The position numbers and the translations under genes were made by a program. 20,411 bases of DNA, taken from an uncultured Oscillospiraceae bacterium. GTDB taxonomy: Bacteria; Bacillota_A; Clostridia; Oscillospirales; Oscillospiraceae. Of the stretch, positions 14,570 through 20,411 are shown piece after piece. The notes below the pieces were generated by a model. The model had not been told where the DNA came from. It did not search any database and saw only the letters and a list, made by a program, of their open reading frames with translations. Position 1 is the first letter of the stretch, and each line of letters starts with the position of its first letter. The stretch is from positions 1 through 20,411 of the forward strand of contig CAAEDK010000111.1 in assembly GCA_900754605.1 (NCBI GenBank). Reading direction: 5' to 3'.

Positions 14570-15706
14570 TCATGGTTTCGCAACCCGCACCGGAGCGCCG
14601 TTGATCTCCACAGCTTCCTCAGCCGGGACAAGAAGGTATCTACGCCCGTCAATGACACGGGTTTCCACCAGGTAACTGCGCTCCGGAGGCACGGAGATTG
14701 TGGCGTCGGCGGTCTTTACTTCAAAGTGTCCGGCGTCAATCAGGTTGGCTGGATTGAGGGCCGCGCCGGAGCCGAACTGTTGGGCGCACTGCTCCTGAAA
14801 GGCCGCCACCTGCTCCTCCGCCACACCGCACTCCCGGAGGATGCCGCCGATCTCCCCCGGCGTAATGACGGGCGCCTCCGGGTCTTTGTTCTCCTTATGG
14901 GCCTGAATACGCTCATTCAGCCGCTCATAGACGGTCTGGGCAATCTCCACCTGGTACGCCTCGTCCAGCGCGTCAGAAAGCGCGGCCTGAAACGCCTCCC
15001 GCTGCTCGGCGGCGGACATAGGCGGCTCGACATGAAATATGGCGTCGATGAACTCCTGGTGGATCTCTCCGGCCTTCCGGGTATAAAACAGGGCATTGTA
15101 GAGATTGGCAGCCCGGTCGTCAAAGGCGGGAAACAAAAAGCCCAGCTCCGGGGCGGAGACCACCTGCCCGCCGCAGGTATGGAACTCATTGTCGGCGGGG
15201 AAAAAGCCCAGCTCGGCCTTGCGCTCCTTGATGGGACAAACACAGCAGAGAAGGTAGGAAAAGACCTCGTCCGAGGCATCCCGCATCACGGTATCATCCT
15301 TTGCGCGGCGGGGCACATCGTAGTCGTCGTGAACCAGCAGGATCAGATAGCCGCTTTCCTCCAGCTCCAACGAGTCGATCACCTTCCGGTAGAACCTCTC
15401 CCTGGTCCCATGGTCCTTTAGCTTGGAGTCCCGCAGGGACATGAGCAGGCGGTGTTCCTCACTGTCCGCCACCTGCTGCGTAGAAAACACCAGGTCGATC
15501 AGATTGCGGCCCAGCGTGCCGGACAGGGACCTTTTCAAAAGCGAAAGGTACTTCTCCACCTCGTCCTGGGGCATGGACCCCAGAGATTCATCCAGATAGG
15601 AGACAATCTCCCGGCTGGAATTGACGTAGCAGCCGTAAATCCGGCTGACAGCGCTCTTGTCCGGACGAAACCGGCGGCGCAGCTCACTGACTTCCTTTTG
15701 ATTCAT
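14570..15706 (-). CDS. DUF4317 family protein
   Basis: The 378-aa cytoplasmic protein has the typical start of the DUF4317 family: MNQKEVSELRRRFRPDKSAV, then the motifs RIYGCYVNSSREIVSYLDES and LGSMPQDEVEKYL. The full length is usual for the family, which is common in anaerobic Firmicutes and has no known function. A middle part with CCVCPIKERKAELGFFPADN and a Cys at FHTCGG is conserved-looking; no catalytic motif can be assigned. The ribosome binding site is weak (AAAGGA about 15 bases upstream). The gene stands alone, with its own strong promoter at 15750-15778 and terminator at 14301-14343. It is GC-rich like the RHS shell and unlike the regulatory island upstream. Confidence 0.9.
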   Translation of the reverse strand: MNQKEVSELRRRFRPDKSAVSRIYGCYVNSSREIVSYLDESLGSMPQDEVEKYLSLLKRSLSGTLGRNLIDLVFSTQQVADSEEHRLLMSLRDSKLKDHGTRERFYRKVIDSLELEESGYLILLVHDDYDVPRRAKDDTVMRDASDEVFSYLLCCVCPIKERKAELGFFPADNEFHTCGGQVVSAPELGFLFPAFDDRAANLYNALFYTRKAGEIHQEFIDAIFHVEPPMSAAEQREAFQAALSDALDEAYQVEIAQTVYERLNERIQAHKENKDPEAPVITPGEIGGILRECGVAEEQVAAFQEQCAQQFGSGAALNPANLIDAGHFEVKTADATISVPPERSYLVETRVIDGRRYLLVPAEEAVEINGAPVRVAKP

Positions 15707-16008
15707 AAAAGCATCTCGGTCCTTTCCCCAATATTAAATCGGAGAATTTATCATACCATAACGGCCAGTATTTGTCACCTTGTCTCCCCATTAGTGTTTT
15801 GGGTGTGTGGTAACACTATTCTATCAGAGTTCTGTATTGATTTTTTATTGATTAGACCTACGCTATCGGACCTGCCAGCCAACACATAACGTAATTGGGA
15901 AAATCCATAAGCTGTATCGTCCGGCCCTTTCTTAAATGTCTGTTTCCCTCCCGGGAGTTTTCACCCAGTCACCATAACTACTATAAATTGCGTCCATTTT
16001 ATTCCTGC
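15707..16008. other. Intergenic region upstream of DUF4317
   Basis: Apart from the DUF4317 promoter at its left side, nothing recognisable is present. No clear terminator for the upstream two-gene unit was found; a short CTCCCGGGAG palindrome near 15948 is too small to count. Confidence 0.5.
15750..15778 (-). promoter_or_regulatory. Promoter of the DUF4317 gene
   Basis: On the minus strand GTGACA (15773-15778) and TATGAT (15750-15755) are separated by 17 bases, each matching the housekeeping sigma consensus at 5 of 6 positions. Transcription would start near 15743, giving a leader of about 37 bases. Confidence 0.7.
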
Positions 16009-16422
16009 TCATGGTAACAGTATATAATCAATTTTTTCATCTTCTGGCAGCGGGGCAACCTGTTTCCTGAATTGCCGCCAAGAGAATTCCACCTGAAGTT
16101 TTTTGTATAAATCACTGTGTGGATCTTTCTCACACAACAGGCCTATTAAGGTCTGCTCATATCTGTTTTTCATTCTCACATTTCCTGTTAAAAAGAAGTA
16201 AATACCGTATAGATCCTTTAAAACTGGATAGGAAAATCGGCTCAGCATTCCTATGCAAGCATCTGGACTGCGATGATATAAACGTGTAACCAACTGGTGC
16301 ATCCGCAGCAAAAACGTGAATTCTGTTAAGGTGAGATGTTCAACCGCGGATGCCTTATCCTTGCCTAGTGATAAAACCGCATATTCCCATAGCTTTTTAT
16401 AAGAACGAAAATCCGGGGTCAT
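16009..16422 (-). CDS. Hypothetical protein coupled to the Spo0A-C-like regulator
   Basis: I do not recognise this 137-aa protein. I chose the ATG at 16422 because it overlaps the stop codon of the preceding gene as ATGA and has AAGGATGGG just upstream; a start at 16467 would give a 49-base overlap without better support. The sequence is rich in Leu, Arg, Lys and aromatic residues (LTLTEFTFLLRMHQLVTRLY, then YPVLKDLYGIYFFLTGNVRM) and is probably mostly helical and soluble. There is no signal peptide. Translational coupling suggests a fixed-ratio partner of the upstream DNA-binding protein, for example a co-regulator or inhibitor, but nothing in the sequence shows this directly. Confidence 0.75.
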   Translation of the reverse strand: MTPDFRSYKKLWEYAVLSLGKDKASAVEHLTLTEFTFLLRMHQLVTRLYHRSPDACIGMLSRFSYPVLKDLYGIYFFLTGNVRMKNRYEQTLIGLLCEKDPHSDLYKKLQVEFSWRQFRKQVAPLPEDEKIDYILLP

Positions 16423-17030
16423 CGCTGCCCATCCTTTACTTGTAGATACTGGATAAATACCTGGCAAAATCTGCGGACACTGATTTGGTTGCCTTGTAGC
16501 CGCTGATCATCAAAAAAAGCCGGATGTCTCTGATTCCATCGGCAGAAGATTTTTCGCTCTTTAATTGCTGACCGCATATGGGATACTGCGGTCGGGCTTT
16601 TACAGCCGAATTTTTGTGCTACTCTTGGATAAACTTGATCCTGCATGTGATGGATCCATTCTTTATTATTCAGAATAAGCTGTATGGCTTCTCTCAGTTC
16701 CTGTACGCCCAGTGCGCTGGGCTGAAATCCCAGTTCTGACAGCGCTGTTAAAATGGGATCTTTTATTGAAATATTTTTGTTAATCTGTGACGATAAGTGC
16801 AGTATTTTCTGTACGGCCTGACTCTGACGTATCTGAAACTCCTGCTCAGACAGTCCATATTCTTTGGAATGTACGCTTCCGCTTCCTTGATCGCAAATAA
16901 TCTGATAGTCCAACATCGATAAATAAGGCTGTGCATCTAGCGGCAGATAGGCTTCTGGATGTGCCAAATTCCCTTTTGAGGCTTCTCCTACGCCGCCGGT
17001 GCCAAGTTTTTGTAATGCGTTGACATCCAT
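16419..17030 (-). CDS. Spo0A C-terminal-domain-like DNA-binding protein without receiver domain
   Basis: The 203-aa product starts at the ATG at 17030, preceded by AGGAGATAAACC. Residues of about 90-196 follow the layout of the Spo0A effector domain: ILTALSELGFQPSALGVQEL, then REAIQLIL, YPRVAQKFGCKSPTAVSHMR and SAIKERKIF. These mirror the known HEIGVPAHIKGYxYLREAI, YPxIAxxxxTTxSRVERAIR and HAIE elements. The recognition helix region would be about residues 144-157. Residues 1-85 are not a receiver domain, as no phosphoacceptor aspartate pattern is visible, so activity is not controlled by direct phosphorelay. The gene is divergent from an XRE regulator 187 bases away and coupled to a 137-aa unknown. 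Likely role: a transcription factor of a small accessory regulon. The family call is by pattern, without a database search. Confidence 0.7.
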   Translation of the reverse strand: MDVNALQKLGTGGVGEASKGNLAHPEAYLPLDAQPYLSMLDYQIICDQGSGSVHSKEYGLSEQEFQIRQSQAVQKILHLSSQINKNISIKDPILTALSELGFQPSALGVQELREAIQLILNNKEWIHHMQDQVYPRVAQKFGCKSPTAVSHMRSAIKERKIFCRWNQRHPAFFDDQRLQGNQISVRRFCQVFIQYLQVKDGQR

Positions 17031-17107
17031 GGTTTATCTCCTGTTCTTCTTCAATTTAGAGTGTTTAAGCCTACTATTTTCCATTTTTTAGGTCAAAGTT
17101 TATCTTA

Positions 17108-17136
17108 ATTATATCATACATGCGATAATACTACAA
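17108..17136 (-). promoter_or_regulatory. Promoter of the Spo0A-C-like gene pair
   Basis: On the minus strand a perfect TATAAT (17108-17113) is extended by an upstream TGA, giving the TGnTATAAT form. TTGTAG (17131-17136) lies 17 bases upstream. The leader would be about 70 bases. It shares the 187-base divergent region with the XRE gene promoter, so both could be controlled from common operators. Confidence 0.65.
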
Positions 17137-17156
17137 TATTATGCTAATATACAACA

Positions 17157-17185
17157 TTCACCGGCATTTGATTTTAGGATATCAT
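17157..17185 (+). promoter_or_regulatory. Candidate promoter of the XRE regulator
   Basis: TTCACC (17157-17162) and TATCAT (17180-17185) are spaced by 17 bases and match the consensus at 4 and 5 of 6 positions. The leader would be about 26 bases, just holding the GGCGGGGGTG ribosome binding site. Confidence 0.45.
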
Positions 17186-17217
17186 ATTGCCATTGCACAA
17201 AAGGCGGGGGTGCAGTT

Positions 17218-17460
17218 ATGGCAAGATCCATCTACACCGAGCAAGAAGCTCAGTTCTTAAAAAACATCGGATACCGGGTTCAGTTTTTTCGTAAAAAGGC
17301 GGGACTGAGCCAGGAGGAGCTTGCGGAAAGATGCGGTATGAGCTATTCTACCATCAGCCATATTGAGTCAACTTCGCCCTATCCCATGTCGATTGTCGCA
17401 CTTTACAGGATCGCCAATGTCCTCGGCATCTCACCATATCAACTTCTAAGATTTGACTGA
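17218..17460 (+). CDS. Small XRE-family (Cro/CI-type) transcriptional regulator
   Basis: The 80-aa protein is almost entirely one helix-turn-helix domain, at about residues 18-77: RVQFFRKKAGLSQEELAERC, then GMSYSTISHIES as the turn and recognition helix, and IVALYRIANVLGISPYQLL at the end. This is the classical Cro/CI layout and length. The ATG at 17218 follows GGCGGGGGTG. It is the only intact plus-strand gene in the window and is divergent from the Spo0A-C-like pair, so it probably represses that pair and/or itself from the shared 187-base region. A clear terminator follows directly. No effector-binding domain is present. Confidence 0.92.
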   Translation: MARSIYTEQEAQFLKNIGYRVQFFRKKAGLSQEELAERCGMSYSTISHIESTSPYPMSIVALYRIANVLGISPYQLLRFD

Positions 17461-17495
17461 GCAGCAGGCGGCAGCATGCCGCCTGCTGTTTGTTT
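17461..17495 (+). terminator. Rho-independent terminator of the XRE gene
   Basis: CAGCAGGCGGCA (17462-17473) pairs with TGCCGCCTGCTG (17477-17488) over 12 perfect pairs with a three-base loop. GTTTGTTTCC-like U-rich sequence follows. It begins directly after the XRE stop codon and also separates it from the convergent transporter gene. Confidence 0.85.
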
Positions 17496-17531
17496 CCTTA
17501 TTCGGTTTTTGACATCGTGCAATAATTCCAT

Positions 17532-18749
17532 CTAAAGCCCAACGAATCTCAATAAGCCGTAATATAGAAACGATATGGCTGTAAACACGAAGACCATCGG
17601 CATGGTCTTCGCAACCATGGATGACAGCGGAACCCGGTAATCCTCTGCGCAGAGCGTCAGGCAAATGTGAACCGGTGAGACCTGCATTGCAACATAATTG
17701 ATGCACATGAGCAGGACGAACAGGGACAGGGCCGCCCCGCTGTTTACGGTTGCCATGGCCATTGGCATACACAGCACAATCATAGCTTGGCTTCCGGCTA
17801 CGATCGTTCCAAAAAAGAAAATCAGCGCAAAGACTAAGAAGGTCGGGATCGGCAGAGCAGAAAAGAATTCCGGCAGCAGTTCGATGACCCCTGTCGCGGC
17901 CAGGACCTCCTTGAAGATCATAACCAGCCAGGTGCTGACCAGAAGCCTGGCCTCAAAAGCGGTCTTAAAGAATGGAACCAGCTCTTTGGGGTTAAAGCGG
18001 TTTACAAAGACGTTGATGATAATACATATAAGTACCGCCAGTTCTACAGGGAGCTTGAAAATGAGGATGATCAGGATGGCGAGCGCAATACTCCAGGCGC
18101 TCTGCGCCAGCAGCTTCCAATAATAGGGTTTGGGATGATCCGGAACCATGCCTGTATCCTTGGGGATCTTACGCAGGTACACCAGGTAGCCGGTCACAAA
18201 CAGAGCAGCTACCATGGGCAGCATCGCCAGGACAAAACTGCTGACGGACACAGCGCCGTTTGTCAGGCCCACAGCAATAAAAATGGTGGTATAGGTCGGC
18301 AGAAAGCTCTCGGAAATATGACGGAAATAGGAGGTAACCGCGGCCTTCTCAGGGGTGGACAGATAATCCCCCACGCTGTCTCGGACAATAGGGCCGCAGA
18401 TCAGAACTGTACTGGCAGCCGGAAGGCATCCCAGCAGGAATGGCGCGATGGAAGCGTTGATGCGGCGGTTGTTGAACAGCCCGTTCAACGCCACCTGACA
18501 GTTGTGCAGATTTTGCCGCTTTTCCAGCATCCGTTGAAGGAAGGTAATCGAGTAAAAGACCAGGAGCGCCTCAATGGTGGTCCAACTGGTCGCTCCCTTG
18601 ATCATAGCGGAGCAGGCGGTGGCTATCGGCAGACGGTAGATCAGGATGGTGACAACTGTGGCGGCCAGTACCGCAATGGATATTGGTTTTTTCAGCCACA
18701 TGACCAGAATGATAACGCAGAAAACGATGAACAGCTTTAGAATGTCCAT
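17532..18749 (-). CDS. DUF401-type integral membrane protein, probable transporter
   Basis: The 405-aa product is hydrophobic throughout, with about ten membrane-spanning stretches, the first at residues 2-20 (ILKLFIVFCVIILVMW). A conserved-looking loop and half-helix LLGCLPAASTVLICGPIVRD (about 105-124), followed by YFRHISESFLPTYT (about 141-154), matches the pattern I know from DUF401 proteins of the ion transporter superfamily. A second such region, FGTIVAGSQAMIVL then QVSPVHICL, lies in the C-terminal half, as expected for an inverted-repeat transporter. I chose the ATG at 18749 because AAGGAGTG lies upstream of it, though the gap is long (about 13 bases). An in-frame ATG at 18773 has no ribosome binding site. 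It follows two enolase-superfamily genes, so an organic or sugar-acid substrate is the natural guess, but none is shown. Confidence 0.82.
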   Translation of the reverse strand: MDILKLFIVFCVIILVMWLKKPISIAVLAATVVTILIYRLPIATACSAMIKGATSWTTIEALLVFYSITFLQRMLEKRQNLHNCQVALNGLFNNRRINASIAPFLLGCLPAASTVLICGPIVRDSVGDYLSTPEKAAVTSYFRHISESFLPTYTTIFIAVGLTNGAVSVSSFVLAMLPMVAALFVTGYLVYLRKIPKDTGMVPDHPKPYYWKLLAQSAWSIALAILIILIFKLPVELAVLICIIINVFVNRFNPKELVPFFKTAFEARLLVSTWLVMIFKEVLAATGVIELLPEFFSALPIPTFLVFALIFFFGTIVAGSQAMIVLCMPMAMATVNSGAALSLFVLLMCINYVAMQVSPVHICLTLCAEDYRVPLSSMVAKTMPMVFVFTAISFLYYGLLRFVGL

Positions 18750-18775
18750 GGTGTGCAGTCCACTCCTTCCCATTA

Positions 18776-18816
18776 TAAAAAGGCAAGCCCCCTCACCCCA
18801 TGGTGAGAGGGCTTGT
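18776..18816 (-). terminator. Terminator between the enolase-superfamily gene and the transporter
   Basis: CAAGCCC (18784-18790) pairs with GGGCTTG (18809-18815). After one mismatch CTCACC (18792-18797) pairs with GGTGAG (18802-18807) around CCAT. On the minus strand CCTTTTTATAATG follows. It lies 20 bases after the dehydratase stop and 27 bases before the transporter start, so it should lower transporter expression relative to the enzymes. Confidence 0.75.
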
Positions 18817-18836
18817 CCTATGCCGCAGGAACCAGC

Positions 18837-20042
18837 TTACTCAATCACAACCTTGCGCGCAGTTGCCATTGCCTGTTCGCTCATTTCCTGGCCAATGCCG
18901 GGGAGCTCCGGCACCTCATAGAAGCCGTTGACCGGGGCGTGGTAGTATTTCCCGGATTCCTTGAATATCTTCAACAGATTGGCATTGTGCTCCTCATGGA
19001 TGACGAAGTTGGGGATGGCCGCCTCCACCTGCAGGGCCGCCGCCGTGGCGATGGGGCCGCCGCAGACATGAATCTGTACGCCCACATCGTACACCTGGGC
19101 CATGTCACAGATCTTCTTTGTCTCGGTGATGCCTCCCGTGTTGCACAGGTCGGGCTGAATGATATCCAGCGTCCGGTCCTCAAAGAACTGGCGGAAGCCC
19201 CAGCGCGTGTAGCTCCGCTCTCCAGTGGCCAGGGGCAGCTTGCACCGCTCCTTGATGTGCTTGAACACACCAGGATTGCAGGGCATGGTGGGCTCCTCAT
19301 AATACATGATGCGGTAGGGCTCCAATGCCTGCCCCAGCAGCGCGGCGGTGTTAGCGTCGAGCAGCGAATGGATCTCCACAATGATGTCCAGGTCGGGGCC
19401 GCCCGCCTCCCGGGCCGCGGCAATGCGCTCCACCGAGCGAGTCAAATCATGCTCCCGATAGCAGCCCCGGATCTGGTTGCCCTGCGTGGCCATAACTTCG
19501 GCCATGGGCCGCTCCTCCAGCGGAGCAAATACGGGGTCGATCTTTACGGCGTCATACCCCTCAGCCATAGCGTCCTTCACCACGTCGTAGTAGTCCTTGG
19601 GATCATAGAGCAAGGTGAGGGCGTCGTTCTTTTCGATCAGCGTGCGCCACCCGAACTGAAGCTGGCTGGCATAGGCCCGCAGCTTCTTGTTTGTCTTGCC
19701 GCCGATGAGCTTGTAGACCGGCATGTTCAGCGCCTTGCCCTTGATATCCCAGCAGGCGGTGTCGATGGCCGCCATGGCAGATGTCACCACGACGCCGCCG
19801 CCCATGCCCCAGAAGGTGTGGCGGTGCAGATGCTCCCAAATCTCTTCCGTGTTGAAGGGGTCCATACCGAGCACCATTCTGGCAAAATCCTGACACTGGC
19901 CAAAGGCGGCCTCGGAGCATTTGCCGTAGGCCAGCCCGGCCTCGCCAAAGCCGCTGATGCCCTCATCCGTGTTTACCTTGACCGTGACAAAGCCGCCGAG
20001 GCCCTTGTCACCCAGATAGCATTCAACACTTGTGATTTTCAT
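18837..20042 (-). CDS. Enolase-superfamily enzyme, mandelate racemase/galactonate dehydratase type
   Basis: The 401-aa cytoplasmic enzyme starts at the ATG at 20042 with a strong AAGGAGG eight bases upstream. The N-terminal capping domain spans about residues 1-125 (VNTDEGISGFGEAG; IDTACWDIKGKALNMPVYKL). The barrel follows, with candidate Mg ligands E223 (VEIH), E249/E250 (YYEEP) and E275 (TGER). The likely acid/base pair is D298 (IQPDL) and H325 (VQIHVCGGP). Family members abstract the alpha proton of a carboxylate, most often dehydrating sugar acids such as galactonate or mannonate. H225 after the first ligand resembles the D-x-H of galactonate dehydratases, with Glu in place of Asp. The substrate cannot be fixed from sequence. 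It is 45 bases downstream of a paralogue and upstream of a membrane protein, together suggesting a sugar-acid pathway. Confidence 0.9.
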   Translation of the reverse strand: MKITSVECYLGDKGLGGFVTVKVNTDEGISGFGEAGLAYGKCSEAAFGQCQDFARMVLGMDPFNTEEIWEHLHRHTFWGMGGGVVVTSAMAAIDTACWDIKGKALNMPVYKLIGGKTNKKLRAYASQLQFGWRTLIEKNDALTLLYDPKDYYDVVKDAMAEGYDAVKIDPVFAPLEERPMAEVMATQGNQIRGCYREHDLTRSVERIAAAREAGGPDLDIIVEIHSLLDANTAALLGQALEPYRIMYYEEPTMPCNPGVFKHIKERCKLPLATGERSYTRWGFRQFFEDRTLDIIQPDLCNTGGITETKKICDMAQVYDVGVQIHVCGGPIATAAALQVEAAIPNFVIHEEHNANLLKIFKESGKYYHAPVNGFYEVPELPGIGQEMSEQAMATARKVVIE

Positions 20043-20087
20043 GCCGCGTTCCTCCTTAAAATTTTTGTTATGGTCTTATATCCCTGC

Positions 20088-20411
20088 TTATTCCACTGTG
20101 TACTTGGTGGAGTGCTCCATTGCCCACGGGCTGATCTCAGCGCCCAGCCCCGGCTCCTCCGGCACCTTGAAGCGGCCGTTCACCGGCTGGAGATCCACTG
20201 TGCAGAGCTCCCGGTTGTACTCGTGGAGGTTGAAAACATGGTGCTCATGGATCACGAAATTGGGAATGACCGCCTCCAGATGGAGTGCAGCCGCGGTGGA
20301 GAGCGGGCTGGCGCAGACGTGAGCCTGGACGCTGATATCGTAGACATAGGCCATATCGCAGATCTTCTTGCCCTCCGTCAGGCCGCCGCAGTTGCCCAGA
20401 TCCGGCTGGAT
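20088..20411 (-). CDS. Second enolase-superfamily dehydratase, 5' part beyond the window
   Basis: Only the last 107 codons are present; the open frame runs through the right edge. The visible part begins IQPDLGNCGGLTEGKKICDM and contains VQAHVCASPLSTAAALHLEA, carrying the same Asp (QPD) and His (AHV) positions as the complete paralogue at 18837-20042. The two C-termini are roughly half identical, so this is an old tandem duplication that has probably diverged in substrate or stereochemistry. The 45-base gap to the next gene has no terminator and contains that gene's ribosome binding site, so they are co-transcribed. The promoter of this operon lies outside the window. Confidence 0.9.
   Translation of the reverse strand: MQPDLGNCGGLTEGKKICDMAYVYDISVQAHVCASPLSTAAALHLEAVIPNFVIHEHHVFNLHEYNRELCTVDLQPVNGRFKVPEEPGLGAEISPWAMEHSTKYTVE

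Noticed and set aside
14726..15421. Plus-strand ORF of 231 codons inside the DUF4317 gene
   Set aside because: It is antisense to a clear family member with its own promoter and terminator; the frame is open only because of high GC content.
18772..18777. Perfect TATAAT on the minus strand just before the transporter gene
   Set aside because: It is part of the terminator U-tract region, and the sequence 16-18 bases upstream (GC-rich hairpin stem) has no resemblance to a -35 element.

Overview
The window looks like a chromosomal stretch from a gut-type Clostridia (Oscillospiraceae-like: Oscillibacter, Flavonifractor or a relative). This is inferred from a DUF4317 protein, WG-repeat proteins ending in S-layer homology (SLH) domains, a Spo0A-C-like regulator, strong AAGGAGG ribosome binding sites and mixed GC content. 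No rRNA, tRNA, insertion sequence or CRISPR array was seen. Almost everything is on the minus strand; the exceptions are one small XRE regulator and a relic.

Right to left (direction of transcription), the right end (18.8-20.4 kb) holds two tandem enolase-superfamily (mandelate racemase/galactonate dehydratase type) genes, the first cut by the window edge. A clear terminator follows, then a DUF401-type membrane protein. This resembles a sugar-acid uptake and dehydration cluster. Next (16.0-17.5 kb) is a regulatory island: an 80-aa XRE regulator on the plus strand, divergent from a translationally coupled pair made of a Spo0A-C-like DNA-binding protein without a receiver domain and a 137-aa unknown. 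A monocistronic DUF4317 gene with a good promoter and terminator follows (14.3-15.8 kb).

The segment at 13.74-14.57 kb has no intact gene. It holds the DUF4317 terminator, an unexplained hairpin, the last 29 codons of a lost plus-strand SLH protein, and the probable promoter of the large cluster.

That cluster (0.3-13.74 kb) is the centre of interest. A secreted RHS/YD-repeat protein of about 2743 aa has a signal peptide, a Pro/Glu/Thr stalk, a DUF6531-like start, about 4.5 kb of YD repeats, an RHS core ending in DPTG, and a C-terminal tip with a PD-(D/E)XK nuclease signature (D-x12-E-x-K plus QxxxY). It is followed by a probable immunity gene, two secreted WG-repeat/SLH proteins with nearly identical C-terminal ends, and a 117-aa orphan. 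Strong hairpins separate most of these genes. I read it as a contact-dependent polymorphic toxin locus of a Gram-positive anaerobe with a cargo of S-layer-attached proteins. The nuclease tip and the immunity role are inferences.
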